A stretch of 64,000 nucleotides of DNA from Pseudomonadales bacterium (GCA_017642855.1 JAEPOO010000003.1:62001-126000); one strand, 5' to 3'. Positions 17,683 to 27,731 are shown, numbered from the stretch's first letter. The notes: generated from the letters alone by a model not told the origin. Made by a program: numbers and translations.

Positions 17683-18465
17683 TCAGCTATATTTTTTCAT
17701 TTTCTCATGGATCAGCTTTTTCTGATCTTCGGTCAGCGCTTTCGCCGTCTTTTTTTCACGGGCAAAAACATACTTTTCGCGAACAACTTTCTTTGGCCTG
17801 AAATTTTTCTCTTTCAGATAGCCCCAGGCATCGTCGATCATTGCGGGATTACCACACAGCAACAGGTGGTCAGTATCAGCAACAGGATCAAGCGCCTTCA
17901 GTTGCTCAGTCACATAACCCGAGCATTCATCCGGCGCCCTCGGCGGTTCTCTCGAGATGCAGAACCTTACCTCGAAATAGTCATGCGCCTGCGCGTATTG
18001 CCGGAGCAGATCACCGTAGATGAACTCTGTGTGGTCACGAACACCGAGCAGCAGCACGACTTTGTTCATATCTCGCGTTTCAAGCGCCTTCAGCATTGGC
18101 ATAAAAGGCGCAAGCCCGACACTTGTCGCCACCATGATGAGTCGGCCCGGGTTCTCATCCGGCAGAACCAGACGCCCGAATGGACCGGTGACTTGCGCAG
18201 TCAGACCTTCTTCGCAGTCGAAGAGCAAACGAGTTGCTCGCCCTCCCTCGACTTTCGAGATGACGAGATCCAGCGTATCGCCATAAAGTTCGTCGAAATT
18301 ACATAGGCTGTAACTTCTTTCAAACTCACCATCCAGATCTTCAAAGACGAAACGATAAAACTGACCCGGCACATAATCGAGGTGTTCTCCATCTTCCCGA
18401 ATAAATTGGAAATCCCGGGTTGAGTCACTTAACGCTTGAATGCGCGACAGCCGAACTTCAAACAC
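17683..18465 (-). CDS. ferredoxin/flavodoxin-NADP reductase family protein
   Basis: An FAD- and NAD(P)H-binding reductase of 260 residues. The FAD site shows RSYSLCN (about 70-76) and the phosphate-binding segment before GPFGRLVLP. The NADP half shows MVATSVGLAPFMPML and LLCGNPAMIDD. The family exchanges electrons between NADPH and ferredoxin or flavodoxin. It ends 3 nt from the convergent peptidase gene and lies 5 nt downstream of the CMD-family gene, so these two minus-strand genes are probably cotranscribed. Confidence 0.9.
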   Translation of the reverse strand: MFEVRLSRIQALSDSTRDFQFIREDGEHLDYVPGQFYRFVFEDLDGEFERSYSLCNFDELYGDTLDLVISKVEGGRATRLLFDCEEGLTAQVTGPFGRLVLPDENPGRLIMVATSVGLAPFMPMLKALETRDMNKVVLLLGVRDHTEFIYGDLLRQYAQAHDYFEVRFCISREPPRAPDECSGYVTEQLKALDPVADTDHLLLCGNPAMIDDAWGYLKEKNFRPKKVVREKYVFAREKKTAKALTEDQKKLIHEKMKKYS

Positions 18466-18470
18466 CGGTA

Positions 18471-19127
18471 TCAGTCGTCCTGTTTCTTGTTGGAATCAAC
18501 AGCGCGCATAAAATCGATGTTGCGGGTTTCGCCATCCGGAATAGGAATCTCAACGACTCTCTCATCCACATCGTCATATTCCAAACGTAGCGCCCGACAC
18601 ATGGTGGCATGCATCTCATAGGTGCAGGTGATGTAGGTGAACTCCAGAATTTCCTCATCAGACAAATACTTCTTCAGAATCTCAAAGGTGCCGTCCGGCA
18701 CACGACCGCCTGATAGAACCAGATCATCCGTATAAGCCAGCACGGCTCTTTCCAACTCATCAAAACAATCACTGCTGGCCCAGCTTGGTATTGCACTGAT
18801 CTGCTCTTCCGTAAAACCCGCGCCGCGAAGCGCCTTACAATGCTGCGAGAATACGAACTGACTCCCCCGTGCAAAACCTGCCCGGGCCTGTCCAAGTTCA
18901 CGCAATTTCGGTGACAGTTTTCGTTGTTTCGAGCGGTAAAACTGAAAACCTTCAACCGCATGGTGAAAACATTCGGGTACAAGCGCAAACACTGTCCACC
19001 AGTTCCCGGGTGTACCTGTGGCGGTGCCAGGCTCCGCAACAGGATCTCTGTCTCCAAACAGGGCTTCATAAACAGGTAAAAGAGATTTATCCGCGTCTCC
19101 GCGACTTACTTGTCTCAATCTGGGCAT
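18471..19127 (-). CDS. carboxymuconolactone decarboxylase (AhpD-like) family protein
   Basis: An all-helical protein of 218 residues related to the CMD/AhpD fold. The centre shows the typical helix pair FVFSQHCKALRGAGFTEEQI, followed by a helix ending in AVLAYTDDLVLSG and EFTYITCTYEMHATMCRAL near the end. The CxxC thiol pair of AhpD is absent at the usual site (only SQHC), so peroxidase activity is doubtful. Many such proteins sit with catabolic genes, but the neighbour here is a flavin reductase. The function is not assigned. Confidence 0.82.
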   Translation of the reverse strand: MPRLRQVSRGDADKSLLPVYEALFGDRDPVAEPGTATGTPGNWWTVFALVPECFHHAVEGFQFYRSKQRKLSPKLRELGQARAGFARGSQFVFSQHCKALRGAGFTEEQISAIPSWASSDCFDELERAVLAYTDDLVLSGGRVPDGTFEILKKYLSDEEILEFTYITCTYEMHATMCRALRLEYDDVDERVVEIPIPDGETRNIDFMRAVDSNKKQDD

Positions 19128-19218
19128 GGTTTAACACCTCGCAACACTTACTGCTGTAAAGGAATGATAGTATCACCTCTTTCGAACAGACCCTCATATA
19201 ACCCTACAAGGAAAGTGA

Positions 19219-20364
19219 ATGCCCGCTCCGGTCATCGACGGATACGTTCAGCCTGGACTTGAACCGGTCTACGAGACGTTCAAAAATCTTTGGGGAGACA
19301 TCGAGGTAGGCGCCTCACTGGCTGTTTACCGGAATGGTGAATTGGTTATCGACCTGTGGGGAGGATTTACAGATCGGGGATGCAGCCATCCCTGGCACCC
19401 AGACACGCTGGTCAATGTCTATTCCACCAGCAAGGGCATTACCGCTATCGCACTGGCATGTCTCGTCGAGGATGGGTTGCTTGACTATCACGCTCCGATG
19501 ACGGAGTACTGGCCGGAATTCGGCGCAGAGCAAAAATTCGACATCACCGTCGCCGATGCACTGTCCCACCGGACCGGACTCTATACGTTTCAACCAGCCA
19601 TCGAGACAAAAGCGCTCTACGACTGGCAAGTCGCCACCTTCAACATCGCGAGCCAATCACCTGCATGGCCTCCCCGAGACGGATTTGGCTATCACGCGAT
19701 TACCTGGGGATTTATCGCAGGAGAAATCGTCCGAAGGATAAAGGGAGAGACCCTCGGTGCATACATCCGCGAGAGAATCACAGGTCCCCTGAAGGCAGAC
19801 GTCCACCTGGGACTTGAGGACTCAGAAATCTCCCGATGCGCCGACCTGATTGGACCTAATCATGCAAGAAAGATACTCACCAAGAGGGAGAGAGGAGACT
19901 CAACGTCCGATAGACTGCGAAGCAATGATCCCATTCTCACACCCTTTAAAGATGTTTGTTCCACCGAATGGCGAAAAGCCGAAATCCCTGCCTCCAATAT
20001 ACATGCCACGGCTAAGGGCGTTGCGACATGCTTTAATGCCTTTCTTAACAACGGGCTGACTTCCAAATCGGTTGTGGCCTCCGCTACGAGGGAACTGACC
20101 CGCGGTGAAACGGATATGACCCTAGGACGCAAAATCAGACGCTCGCGCGGCGGTTTCATCTTGAATTGTGGAGACTGCTACTGTGGCCCCAACGCGGGCG
20201 CCTATGGTCACTCTGGGACCGGCGGGTCCGTTGGTTTTGCTGATCCAGCCAACAACATTGCCTTTACCTACGTGATGAATCAATTGGATAGCGACGGTCC
20301 GAGACGTTATTCCAACCTTGTGAACAGCCTTTACCAGGCTATCGAAAACGAGACGCAGACATGA
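19219..20364 (+). CDS. serine hydrolase of the beta-lactamase (class C)/EstB family
   Basis: A 381-residue hydrolase of the serine beta-lactamase fold. The nucleophile motif is Ser69-T-S-Lys72 (NVYSTSKGI), the second motif is Tyr158-H-A (FGYHAITWG) and the third region is HSGTGGS near residue 335. The absence of a signal peptide and the family length point to a cytoplasmic esterase rather than a drug-resistance enzyme. AAGGAAAG precedes the ATG. The stop overlaps the aquaporin start by 4 nt (ATGA), which suggests the two proteins are made together. Confidence 0.9.
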   Translation: MPAPVIDGYVQPGLEPVYETFKNLWGDIEVGASLAVYRNGELVIDLWGGFTDRGCSHPWHPDTLVNVYSTSKGITAIALACLVEDGLLDYHAPMTEYWPEFGAEQKFDITVADALSHRTGLYTFQPAIETKALYDWQVATFNIASQSPAWPPRDGFGYHAITWGFIAGEIVRRIKGETLGAYIRERITGPLKADVHLGLEDSEISRCADLIGPNHARKILTKRERGDSTSDRLRSNDPILTPFKDVCSTEWRKAEIPASNIHATAKGVATCFNAFLNNGLTSKSVVASATRELTRGETDMTLGRKIRRSRGGFILNCGDCYCGPNAGAYGHSGTGGSVGFADPANNIAFTYVMNQLDSDGPRRYSNLVNSLYQAIENETQT

Positions 20365-21026
20365 AAAAGCGACTATTTGCAGAAGCCCTTGGCACTGTCT
20401 TTCTACTGGCCACTGTCGTTGGTTCGGGCATCATGGGCGAAACCCTGTCAGGTGGTAATGTCGCCATCGCCTTGCTGGGAAACACCATTGCCACCGGGGC
20501 TATCCTCGTTGTTCTGATCCTGGTGTTCGGACCCATCTCAGGCGCTCATTTCAATCCAGCTGTAACCATCGCCTTTTTGATTCGCAAAGAAATATCTCTG
20601 CCGGAAGCCGGTCTCTATATTCTCATCCAGATTCCTGCCGGTGTTGCGGGCGTCATGATGGCGCACATCATGTTCGGCCAGGATGTGTTTCAACTCTCAA
20701 CAACAGAGCGAACAGGAACCGGTCAATGGATAGCCGAGGGCGTCGCAACTTTTGGTCTGCTGATGGCCATTCTGGGCTGTCTGAAAACTCGAGCTGACGC
20801 CATACCTTACGCCGTAGGACTCTATATCACGGCAGGTTACTGGTTTACTGCATCAACTTCTTTTGCAAACCCAGCGGTGACCATTGCCAGGTCCATGACG
20901 GATACGTTCAGTGGCATTCACATGCCGGATGTCCCTGCCTTCATCGGTGCACAGATTATCGGTGCGCTACTGGCAACGTTCATCCTCGGCTATTTAACTG
21001 CCGAGGATGATACGAAGAGGACTTAG
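20361..21026 (+). CDS. MIP-family aquaporin-like channel
   Basis: A membrane channel of 221 residues with six hydrophobic segments and two half-helix motifs: Asn65-Pro-Ala (GAHFNPAVT) and Asn170-Pro-Ala (SFANPAVT). In most aquaporins and GlpF the second motif continues with Arg, a selectivity-filter residue; here Val follows, as in some arsenic-cluster and actinobacterial members, so the permeant may not be plain water. It overlaps the upstream hydrolase by 4 nt and the convergent mscS gene by 4 nt. Confidence 0.88.
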   Translation: MKKRLFAEALGTVFLLATVVGSGIMGETLSGGNVAIALLGNTIATGAILVVLILVFGPISGAHFNPAVTIAFLIRKEISLPEAGLYILIQIPAGVAGVMMAHIMFGQDVFQLSTTERTGTGQWIAEGVATFGLLMAILGCLKTRADAIPYAVGLYITAGYWFTASTSFANPAVTIARSMTDTFSGIHMPDVPAFIGAQIIGALLATFILGYLTAEDDTKRT

Positions 21027-21868
21027 TCTACCTTGTGGAGGTGAACGTCTGTCTGAGGATAGGGGATAGAAATTCCGTTTTCGTCCAACGCCAGTTTGCC
21101 GTTCTCTAACAGGTCAAAGTAGACGCCCCAGTAATCAGCTGCGTTAACCCAGGAACGGGTGGTGATATCAACAGCGCTGTCACCGAGATTGGAGATCACA
21201 ATCTGCGGCTCCGGATCTTTGAGGATGCGGTCATCAGCATTGATGAGATCCGCAAGGATCTGCTTACCTTTCTTAAGATCATCGTCGTATCCAATACCAA
21301 AAACGATGTCCACGCGACGCGTATCTTGGGTTGAAAAGTTGGTAATCGCGCCATTGGATACCGCACCATTGGGCACAATGATCGTCTTGTTATCGGGCGT
21401 CGTCAGAATCGTGCTGAAGATCTCGATCCGATTCACACTGCCGGTCACACCCGCTGCATTAATGACATCGCCAACTTTGTATGGGCGGAAGATCAGGATC
21501 AACACACCACCCGCGAAGTTCGCAAGTGAGCCTTGCAAGGCGAGGCCAACGGCCAGACCGGCGGCACCCAGCACTGCGATGAACGATGTAGTTTCAATGC
21601 CGACCATGGAGGCAACACTGATCACCAGCAGAACCTTGAGGCCAATGCTGATCATGCTATTCAGGAAAGATCGCAAGGTAACTTCCATACCACTGCGCTC
21701 AAAGCCCGCATTTACGCCGCGACAGATCGCGCCAATAATCCAGAGTCCAACGAATAAGGTGACCAGCGCCAGGGCAAGCCCGGGACCGTAGGCTAGCGCC
21801 ATTTCCATCAACATATCCGCATATTCATTTGCCTGCTCAACGCTCGGCACTTCGATGGTTTGTTCCAT
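21023..21868 (-). CDS. small-conductance mechanosensitive channel (MscS family)
   Basis: A 281-residue channel of E. coli MscS size. It has an N-terminal segment, about three transmembrane helices, and the pore-lining helix rich in Gly and Ala (VLGAAGLAVGLALQGSLANFAGG). The cytoplasmic beta and alpha/beta domains follow (FRPYKVGDVINAAG, TILTTPDNKTIIVPNGAV). It relieves turgor on osmotic downshock. Proximity to an aquaporin-like gene would suit osmotic balance, though the genes are convergent. Confidence 0.94.
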   Translation of the reverse strand: MEQTIEVPSVEQANEYADMLMEMALAYGPGLALALVTLFVGLWIIGAICRGVNAGFERSGMEVTLRSFLNSMISIGLKVLLVISVASMVGIETTSFIAVLGAAGLAVGLALQGSLANFAGGVLILIFRPYKVGDVINAAGVTGSVNRIEIFSTILTTPDNKTIIVPNGAVSNGAITNFSTQDTRRVDIVFGIGYDDDLKKGKQILADLINADDRILKDPEPQIVISNLGDSAVDITTRSWVNAADYWGVYFDLLENGKLALDENGISIPYPQTDVHLHKVD

Positions 21869-21959
21869 AATTAAGTCCTAGTGGGAGGAGTCCAGTAACT
21901 GTAATAATGCCGCGAGATTATAGCCATTAATCTGCAACAAGTGTGAGGATGATATAAAC

Positions 21960-23345
21960 ATGGGGCGATCATTTATTCACGAAAATTTTCTGTTAGGCAG
22001 CGATGCCGCAGAGCGTCTCTTTCACGAATATGCCGCGGATTGCCCTATCCACGACTACCACTCTCACCTAGATCCCATACGCCTGAGAGACAATCAGCCT
22101 TTTCGGGATCTCACGGAAATCTGGCTTGAGGGTGACCACTACAAGTGGCGCGCTATGCGAGCAGCCGGCATCGATGAGGCGCTGATTACCGGTAACGCAG
22201 CCCCGGAGGAGAAATTCCTCGCTTGGGCTTCTGTCGTGCCCAAAACACTGGGCAACCCCCTTTATCACTGGACTCACATGGAGCTCCTCAATCCGTTTGG
22301 CATTGATGAGCTGCTAGGTCCCGGCAACGCAAAGGACATCTATGACCACTGCAACGAAAAACTCACAACCGAACCATGTTCTCCACGGGGCCTGCTCAAC
22401 CAGTGGACGGTGAAAACTGTCTGCACCACCGACGACCCAAATGATGATGTGGACGTTCACCGTGCAGCGACCAACGACGTCCTATCTGTCAGACCGACTT
22501 TTCGACCCGATGCAGCTTTCGGACTCACGGGCACAACGGACCTGAGAGCATGGTTATCACGTCTTGAACAACCCATCGCCTCTTTTCAGGATCTGGTCAA
22601 CGTGTTGACCGAGCGCGCAGAGGTATTCGATAAGGCTGGGTGCCGTGCGTCAGATCACGGCCTGACTCAGATGTTCAATCATGATTTCAATCAACGCATC
22701 TCCACAGAAGTCGTGAAGCGTTTGCTATCAGGTGATGAGGTCGACGGGGAACAGCTGTCCCAGTATCGCAGCCATCTTCTCTTCGAGCTGTGTAAAGTTT
22801 ATCGTAACCAAGGCTGGGTCCAACAGTTCCACCTTGGCGCATTGCGTAACGTAAACAGCCGGGCTTACCGAACATTGGGGCCGGATACCGGCTTCGACAC
22901 CATCGGGTCAGATCAACAGGTCGAAAAACTCAGCGCATTTATGGATCGCCTCGAATCTGAGGACGAACTGACTGCAACCATTATCTATAACCTGAACCCC
23001 AAGGATAATGATGCACTGGCCGCCTTAACTGGCGTTTTTCAAGACGGCGGAACCGTCGGGAAGATTCAGTTTGGTTCCGGATGGTGGTTTAACGATCAGA
23101 AAACGGGGATAGAAAGACAACTTACCAGCCTGGCAAACATGGGGTTGATCAGCCTGTTCGTCGGCATGGTGACAGATTCACGCAGCTTCCTGTCTTTTTC
23201 CAGGCACGAATACTTTCGGCGGGTTCTCTGCAATTTCCTAGGCCAGCAGATGACCGCCGGAGAACTTCCCGAAGACTATGGCCTGGTGGGCAATATGGTA
23301 GTCGACATTTGCTGCCGGAATACTGAACGCTTCTTTGATTTTTAG
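21960..23345 (+). CDS. uxaC: glucuronate isomerase
   Basis: Isomerises D-glucuronate to fructuronate and D-galacturonate to tagaturonate. At 461 residues it fits the family. The N-terminus carries the amidohydrolase-like metal motif in CPIHDYHSHLDP, and the conserved blocks IWLEGDHYKWRAMR and VKTVCTTDDPNDD are present. No other uronate genes (uxuA, uxaB, kdgK, kduI) appear in the window, so the rest of the pathway must be encoded elsewhere. It is divergent from mscS with 91 nt between the starts. Confidence 0.95.
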   Translation: MGRSFIHENFLLGSDAAERLFHEYAADCPIHDYHSHLDPIRLRDNQPFRDLTEIWLEGDHYKWRAMRAAGIDEALITGNAAPEEKFLAWASVVPKTLGNPLYHWTHMELLNPFGIDELLGPGNAKDIYDHCNEKLTTEPCSPRGLLNQWTVKTVCTTDDPNDDVDVHRAATNDVLSVRPTFRPDAAFGLTGTTDLRAWLSRLEQPIASFQDLVNVLTERAEVFDKAGCRASDHGLTQMFNHDFNQRISTEVVKRLLSGDEVDGEQLSQYRSHLLFELCKVYRNQGWVQQFHLGALRNVNSRAYRTLGPDTGFDTIGSDQQVEKLSAFMDRLESEDELTATIIYNLNPKDNDALAALTGVFQDGGTVGKIQFGSGWWFNDQKTGIERQLTSLANMGLISLFVGMVTDSRSFLSFSRHEYFRRVLCNFLGQQMTAGELPEDYGLVGNMVVDICCRNTERFFDF

Positions 23346-23403
23346 CCACCCAATTGTGAAGATGCCCTGAAGCAAGAAGCTGACGTAAGAAAAGGACGAA
23401 CAC

Positions 23404-24366
23404 ATGTCTTCTGACAAGCCTGATATTTACCCGAGCCAGGAACAGGCGCTGACCGGCAAACTCAGGAATAATATCGAGCGTGTCATACGCAGCAATAACC
23501 AGAGTATCAAGTGGCTACTCACCTCCTTCTTTGCTGGCGGGCATGTCCTCCTGGAAGACGTTCCCGGCACCGGCAAAACGACCCTGGCCAAAGCGCTGGC
23601 GGGCTCTATCGATGCCACGTTCAAACGAATTCAGTTCACGCCTGACCTGCTCCCATCCGACATCCTCGGGGTATCTATCTACGATCAGCAGACACAGGAC
23701 TTCAGGTTCAGAGCCGGCCCCATCTTCACGCAGATTTTGCTGGCTGATGAAATTAACCGAGCGTCACCCCGAACCCAGTCTGCCCTTCTTGAGGCTATGG
23801 CTGAACAACAGGTCAGCATCGAAGGTGACCGCTATGCCATGGATGAACTATTCTTTGTTATCGCAACCCAGAATCCCGTCGAATTTCACGGCACCTATCC
23901 GCTACCGGAAGCACAGATGGACCGCTTCGCCTTGTCATTCAAGCTGGGTTACGTATCGGCCGAAGACGAAGTAAAAATTTTGGATTCGCAGCGACACGAT
24001 CATCCGATCGACCATCTGAAGTCCTGCATCTCCACCGAGGACATTCGGCAGATCAGAGAGGCTGTTTCAAACGTCAGGATTTCTGATGAACTTAAGCGAT
24101 ACATCGTCGAACTGGTGATTGCTACCCGAGGCGCCCAGGGTGTCGCCATGGGCGCCAGTCCACGTGCTGGCATTACGTTGATGAAAGCCTCACAGGCACT
24201 ATCACTCATCGAGGGATCAGATTTTGTCACCCCCGATGTCATTCAGGAACTGGCAGTACCCGCGATCGCTCATCGACTCGTGCTCGATACAAGCTCACAA
24301 TACGCAGGCTCTCAGGCTGCTCAGATCGTGCTGGAGATTGTGCAAAACACGCCAGTCCCCGCTTGA
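23404..24366 (+). CDS. MoxR-family AAA+ ATPase
   Basis: A chaperone-like ATPase of 320 residues. Walker A is PGTGKTT (residues 54-60), Walker B is ILLADEIN and the sensor 1 region is FVIATQNPVE. MoxR proteins act with DUF58 and transglutaminase/VWA partners in maturation of secreted or metal enzymes. Here the next two genes are exactly a DUF58 protein and a TgpA-like protein, with a 4-nt overlap to the DUF58 frame when its TTG start is used. GGACGAACAC precedes the ATG. Confidence 0.94.
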   Translation: MSSDKPDIYPSQEQALTGKLRNNIERVIRSNNQSIKWLLTSFFAGGHVLLEDVPGTGKTTLAKALAGSIDATFKRIQFTPDLLPSDILGVSIYDQQTQDFRFRAGPIFTQILLADEINRASPRTQSALLEAMAEQQVSIEGDRYAMDELFFVIATQNPVEFHGTYPLPEAQMDRFALSFKLGYVSAEDEVKILDSQRHDHPIDHLKSCISTEDIRQIREAVSNVRISDELKRYIVELVIATRGAQGVAMGASPRAGITLMKASQALSLIEGSDFVTPDVIQELAVPAIAHRLVLDTSSQYAGSQAAQIVLEIVQNTPVPA

Positions 24367-25697
24367 ATATGGCAACGCTTCGAGAGAGAGCCTTTCCCAC
24401 CTGGACGCGCCTGACGACCCTCAGTCGCCGTGCTACTCGGAGGAACTCAGACCGAGGTCGTTTACTCCAAACCGGCACCGTAATTTGCGGCGCCCTGGGA
24501 CTCGATACCGACCTATCTTTTGCTTACCAGTTATTCGCGTTACTCGTCTGTATCTTGATTTACAGCCGATTGAGCCTGAAGTTTCTTTTACCCGAAGTCA
24601 GTGTTCGCAGGCACCTGCCAAGGTACGCAACCGCCGGAGAGGACTTCGAGTACTACATTTCTGTTTTCAACGACGGTGAACGGGTTGAACGTGATCTTCG
24701 CGTGATCGACAACCCGAAAATTGTTCCGCCGGATCTCGCCCAGTTTCAGCGAATGCGGGAACCCGGTGAAGAGACACGTAATGCCTACGATCGTTGGCTG
24801 GGCTTTCACCGATTTGTCTGGCTGCAAAAACTGAATACTGGAATCGCTCTGAAAACAGCAGGCGTTCCTGATATCGATCTTAAGGGACATGCGGACGCTG
24901 CTATTGGCGCTACCCCACTGCGCAGAGGACTTGTTTATTTCGAATCAACCACGATCCTTCATCCGGACCCGCTTGGACTGAACTTTGGCACGATTGAACT
25001 CGACAACAGTGAGACACTAACGGTTTTACCAAAGCGATATGCTGTGTCTCGTCGCCTTGAATTCCAAGGTGGCCGACACTTTCAACCGGGCGGCGTGAAC
25101 TCTACATGGTCCATCGGAGAGAGCGATGAATTTGTGTCCCTGCGTGATTATCGCGACGGCGATCCAATAAGAAAAATACATTGGGCGAGTTCCGCCAGGC
25201 GCGAAAAACCTGTGGTGAAGGAATTTCAGGACGAGTTTTTTGTCAGACAGGCTCTGGTTATCGATAACTTCCCGCAGACAGATGCCATCTTTGAGGAGGT
25301 CATATCTGTTTCCGCAAGTCTATTGACCAATATGGAAAATATGGATGGGTTAATGGACCTCTGCCTTATGACATCGCGTCCAGAGGTCATTACCGCAGGA
25401 CGCGGCTACGCGCAGACATCGCAGCAGCTGGAGGCACTGGCGACGATAGAGCAAAGCAACGGTTCGATAAGAGAGTTTGAAGAGCTGTTATCAGAAAGAG
25501 CACGACTCATGAGCGGTTGTCTCTTTGTTTTCGGTGAAATGGACGGAGACCGAGAGCTGCTCATCCAAAGTGTGGAAGCCCGGGGGGTTCCCACGGCGAT
25601 CTTTGTCGTCACGCCCGAGAACGACACAAAAACCTATCCGCAACACTATCACCTGCTGCCCGTATCGGATGTGGAAGCAGCCTTGGGCAAGCTGTAG
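24363..25697 (+). CDS. DUF58 domain-containing protein
   Basis: A 444-residue protein with a hydrophobic N-terminal hairpin (about 42-62). The DUF58 core follows: ESDEFVSLRDYRDGDPIRKIHWASSARR, then a stretch resembling a von Willebrand-type fold. It is the second gene of the MoxR module; the third gene starts 6 nt after its stop. Start is TTG 24363 (overlapping the moxR stop) or ATG 24369. The family has no proven enzymatic activity. Confidence 0.9.
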   Translation: MNMATLRERAFPTWTRLTTLSRRATRRNSDRGRLLQTGTVICGALGLDTDLSFAYQLFALLVCILIYSRLSLKFLLPEVSVRRHLPRYATAGEDFEYYISVFNDGERVERDLRVIDNPKIVPPDLAQFQRMREPGEETRNAYDRWLGFHRFVWLQKLNTGIALKTAGVPDIDLKGHADAAIGATPLRRGLVYFESTTILHPDPLGLNFGTIELDNSETLTVLPKRYAVSRRLEFQGGRHFQPGGVNSTWSIGESDEFVSLRDYRDGDPIRKIHWASSARREKPVVKEFQDEFFVRQALVIDNFPQTDAIFEEVISVSASLLTNMENMDGLMDLCLMTSRPEVITAGRGYAQTSQQLEALATIEQSNGSIREFEELLSERARLMSGCLFVFGEMDGDRELLIQSVEARGVPTAIFVVTPENDTKTYPQHYHLLPVSDVEAALGKL

Positions 25698-25703
25698 CGA
25701 GTT

Positions 25704-27671
25704 ATGACAGATACCTCTCTCCGATACATTGGCGCACTCACGATCCTTTTCTGGGGATTTCAAACTGAACTCTGGTGGTTCGCTGCGCCCATGGTGCTGA
25801 TTTTCGAGGCCAGGTTCTACCTCAACCGCAGGTGGGCATTAACCAAACAGGATTTCTACCGGGTCGCTGACCTGACCAGTATCGGTTTGGTGGGCATGGT
25901 GGCGTTCCTTTTTCTGAATCGCCAGGAATATCACTTCATCACCACTTTGCTGGCGTGGATGCCAATCCTGGTGTTTCCACTCATGACGGTGCTCGCCTAT
26001 AGCACAACACCTCGGATGCCACTGGACGTTCTGTTTTACAGCCTGCGGCGACAGCAAGAGCCTGTGCAGCAGTCCTGGGATATGGATTATGTTTTTCTGG
26101 GCGCATGCCTTCTCGCTGCGGGTCTAAATCGCGATGGCAGTTACTACTATCCCATAGCCGCTATGATCATTTTCTTCCTGTTGTTTAACCTTCGCTCGAG
26201 CCGTTTCCCCAAACCGGCCGTTTTGCTTTCTATGTGCCTGATATTCTTAAGCGCAACTGCGCTGCACACGGGAATAAGAACCGCGCATCTCGGCCTGAAG
26301 AAACAGACCGAGCTATGGATTGCCAACTGGATCTCTCAAAGAACCGACCCATTTAAGACACGAACTGCGATCGGAAAAGTCGGACGCCTTAAGCTGTCCG
26401 ACGCGATCGCTTTTCGCATCAAGCCTGAATCCGGGCGACCAGACTTCCCATCCACACTCATGGAAGCGGCATACAACACCTCTTCCGGCGTCGGCTGGGA
26501 AGTGTTCGACACTCGCTTCTCAAACGTCGAGCAGGTAGATGACTTCAACTGGCAGTTCGGAAACGAAGAGGTCAGATCGAATCCCATCAGTCTCTATCCA
26601 CAATCCAAAATTTATCTGGAATTCGACAAAGAGCGATCGCTCATTCCTGTGCCCATGGAGGTTGTTGAGATCGACGAACTTGCGGCCATAGACATCGCCA
26701 CCACCCTATACGGGAGTATCCAGGGAATAAATCTGATACCTGCACCGCACTATAAAGTCAGGTATGACGATAACATTCATCTCGGTTCACAGGCAGGCCC
26801 GATGGACCTGGAGATTCCAGAAGAACACAGGCAGACACTCAGCAGTATCATCGAGGGCTCAATGTCTGAACAGGAAGCACTGGCCTTTGTGCAGTCATTC
26901 TTCGCAGACTTTCGCTATACGCTGTTTCAGGACAACCAGGCGCTTGCCCGAGAACCGCTGAAGCACTTCCTGCTTGAAGGTCGAGCCGGACACTGTGAAT
27001 ATTTCGCCAGTGCAACCACACTGTTGTTAAGGCATCTGGGCATCCCCGCACGTTACGTGGTCGGTTACTCCGTACAGGAGTGGAATGAAGATCTGCAGAT
27101 GTACATCGTCAGGCAGCGTCATTCACACGCATGGTCAATCGCTTATATCGGAGATCGATGGATCCCGGTAGACACTACGCCACAACAATGGCTCAGCCTG
27201 GAGGAAGGCCAGGCCGGTTTTCTACAGCCAGTCTGGGATTTTTTTGGTAACAATCTGTTCCTGTTTCAGCTCTGGTGGAACGATCAAAGCATCGAAGACT
27301 ATGAACGGGAACTTTACACTCTTGGGTTCCTGCTGGTACTCATACTGGTATGGCGTATTGCCACATCAGAACAGGTCATCCTGGAAGATAAAGAGGCAGA
27401 ATCCGTCGCCACCTGGATTCTGCCCGGCAGAGAATCGCCTTTCTTTATGGTAGAAAAACATCTTGAACATCTGGGATTTACGAGGGGCTCAGGTGAGCTG
27501 ATGACCAGTTGGCTGCTGCGTATCGAGCGTCCTGAGTTGTTACCACTCGTAGGTACTCACAATCGTTGGCGTTTTGACCCACACGGCATTTCTCTCGAGG
27601 ACAAAACCTGGCTTGCGGAGCAGGTAAGCGATTGGTTAGGGTCGAATCGCCAAGAGGATCCTGTTAAGTAG
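25704..27671 (+). CDS. TgpA-like membrane transglutaminase-like protein (DUF3488)
   Basis: A 655-residue protein with several N-terminal membrane helices (about 10-190), an extracytoplasmic transglutaminase-like domain and one late membrane helix near 540. The papain-like triad is visible as Cys431 (AGHCEYFAS), His475 (SHAWS) and Asp490 (PVDTTP). The Pseudomonas homologue TgpA is essential for growth, but the reaction is unclear. It is the last gene of the moxR-DUF58-tgpA operon, a common three-gene arrangement in gammaproteobacteria. Confidence 0.93.
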   Translation: MTDTSLRYIGALTILFWGFQTELWWFAAPMVLIFEARFYLNRRWALTKQDFYRVADLTSIGLVGMVAFLFLNRQEYHFITTLLAWMPILVFPLMTVLAYSTTPRMPLDVLFYSLRRQQEPVQQSWDMDYVFLGACLLAAGLNRDGSYYYPIAAMIIFFLLFNLRSSRFPKPAVLLSMCLIFLSATALHTGIRTAHLGLKKQTELWIANWISQRTDPFKTRTAIGKVGRLKLSDAIAFRIKPESGRPDFPSTLMEAAYNTSSGVGWEVFDTRFSNVEQVDDFNWQFGNEEVRSNPISLYPQSKIYLEFDKERSLIPVPMEVVEIDELAAIDIATTLYGSIQGINLIPAPHYKVRYDDNIHLGSQAGPMDLEIPEEHRQTLSSIIEGSMSEQEALAFVQSFFADFRYTLFQDNQALAREPLKHFLLEGRAGHCEYFASATTLLLRHLGIPARYVVGYSVQEWNEDLQMYIVRQRHSHAWSIAYIGDRWIPVDTTPQQWLSLEEGQAGFLQPVWDFFGNNLFLFQLWWNDQSIEDYERELYTLGFLLVLILVWRIATSEQVILEDKEAESVATWILPGRESPFFMVEKHLEHLGFTRGSGELMTSWLLRIERPELLPLVGTHNRWRFDPHGISLEDKTWLAEQVSDWLGSNRQEDPVK

Positions 27672-27731
27672 CCTTTCCAATGAGGGTCACGTATTCTCAC
27701 CCCCTTCAGTTCTCGTCTTAGTTTTTGCGGC

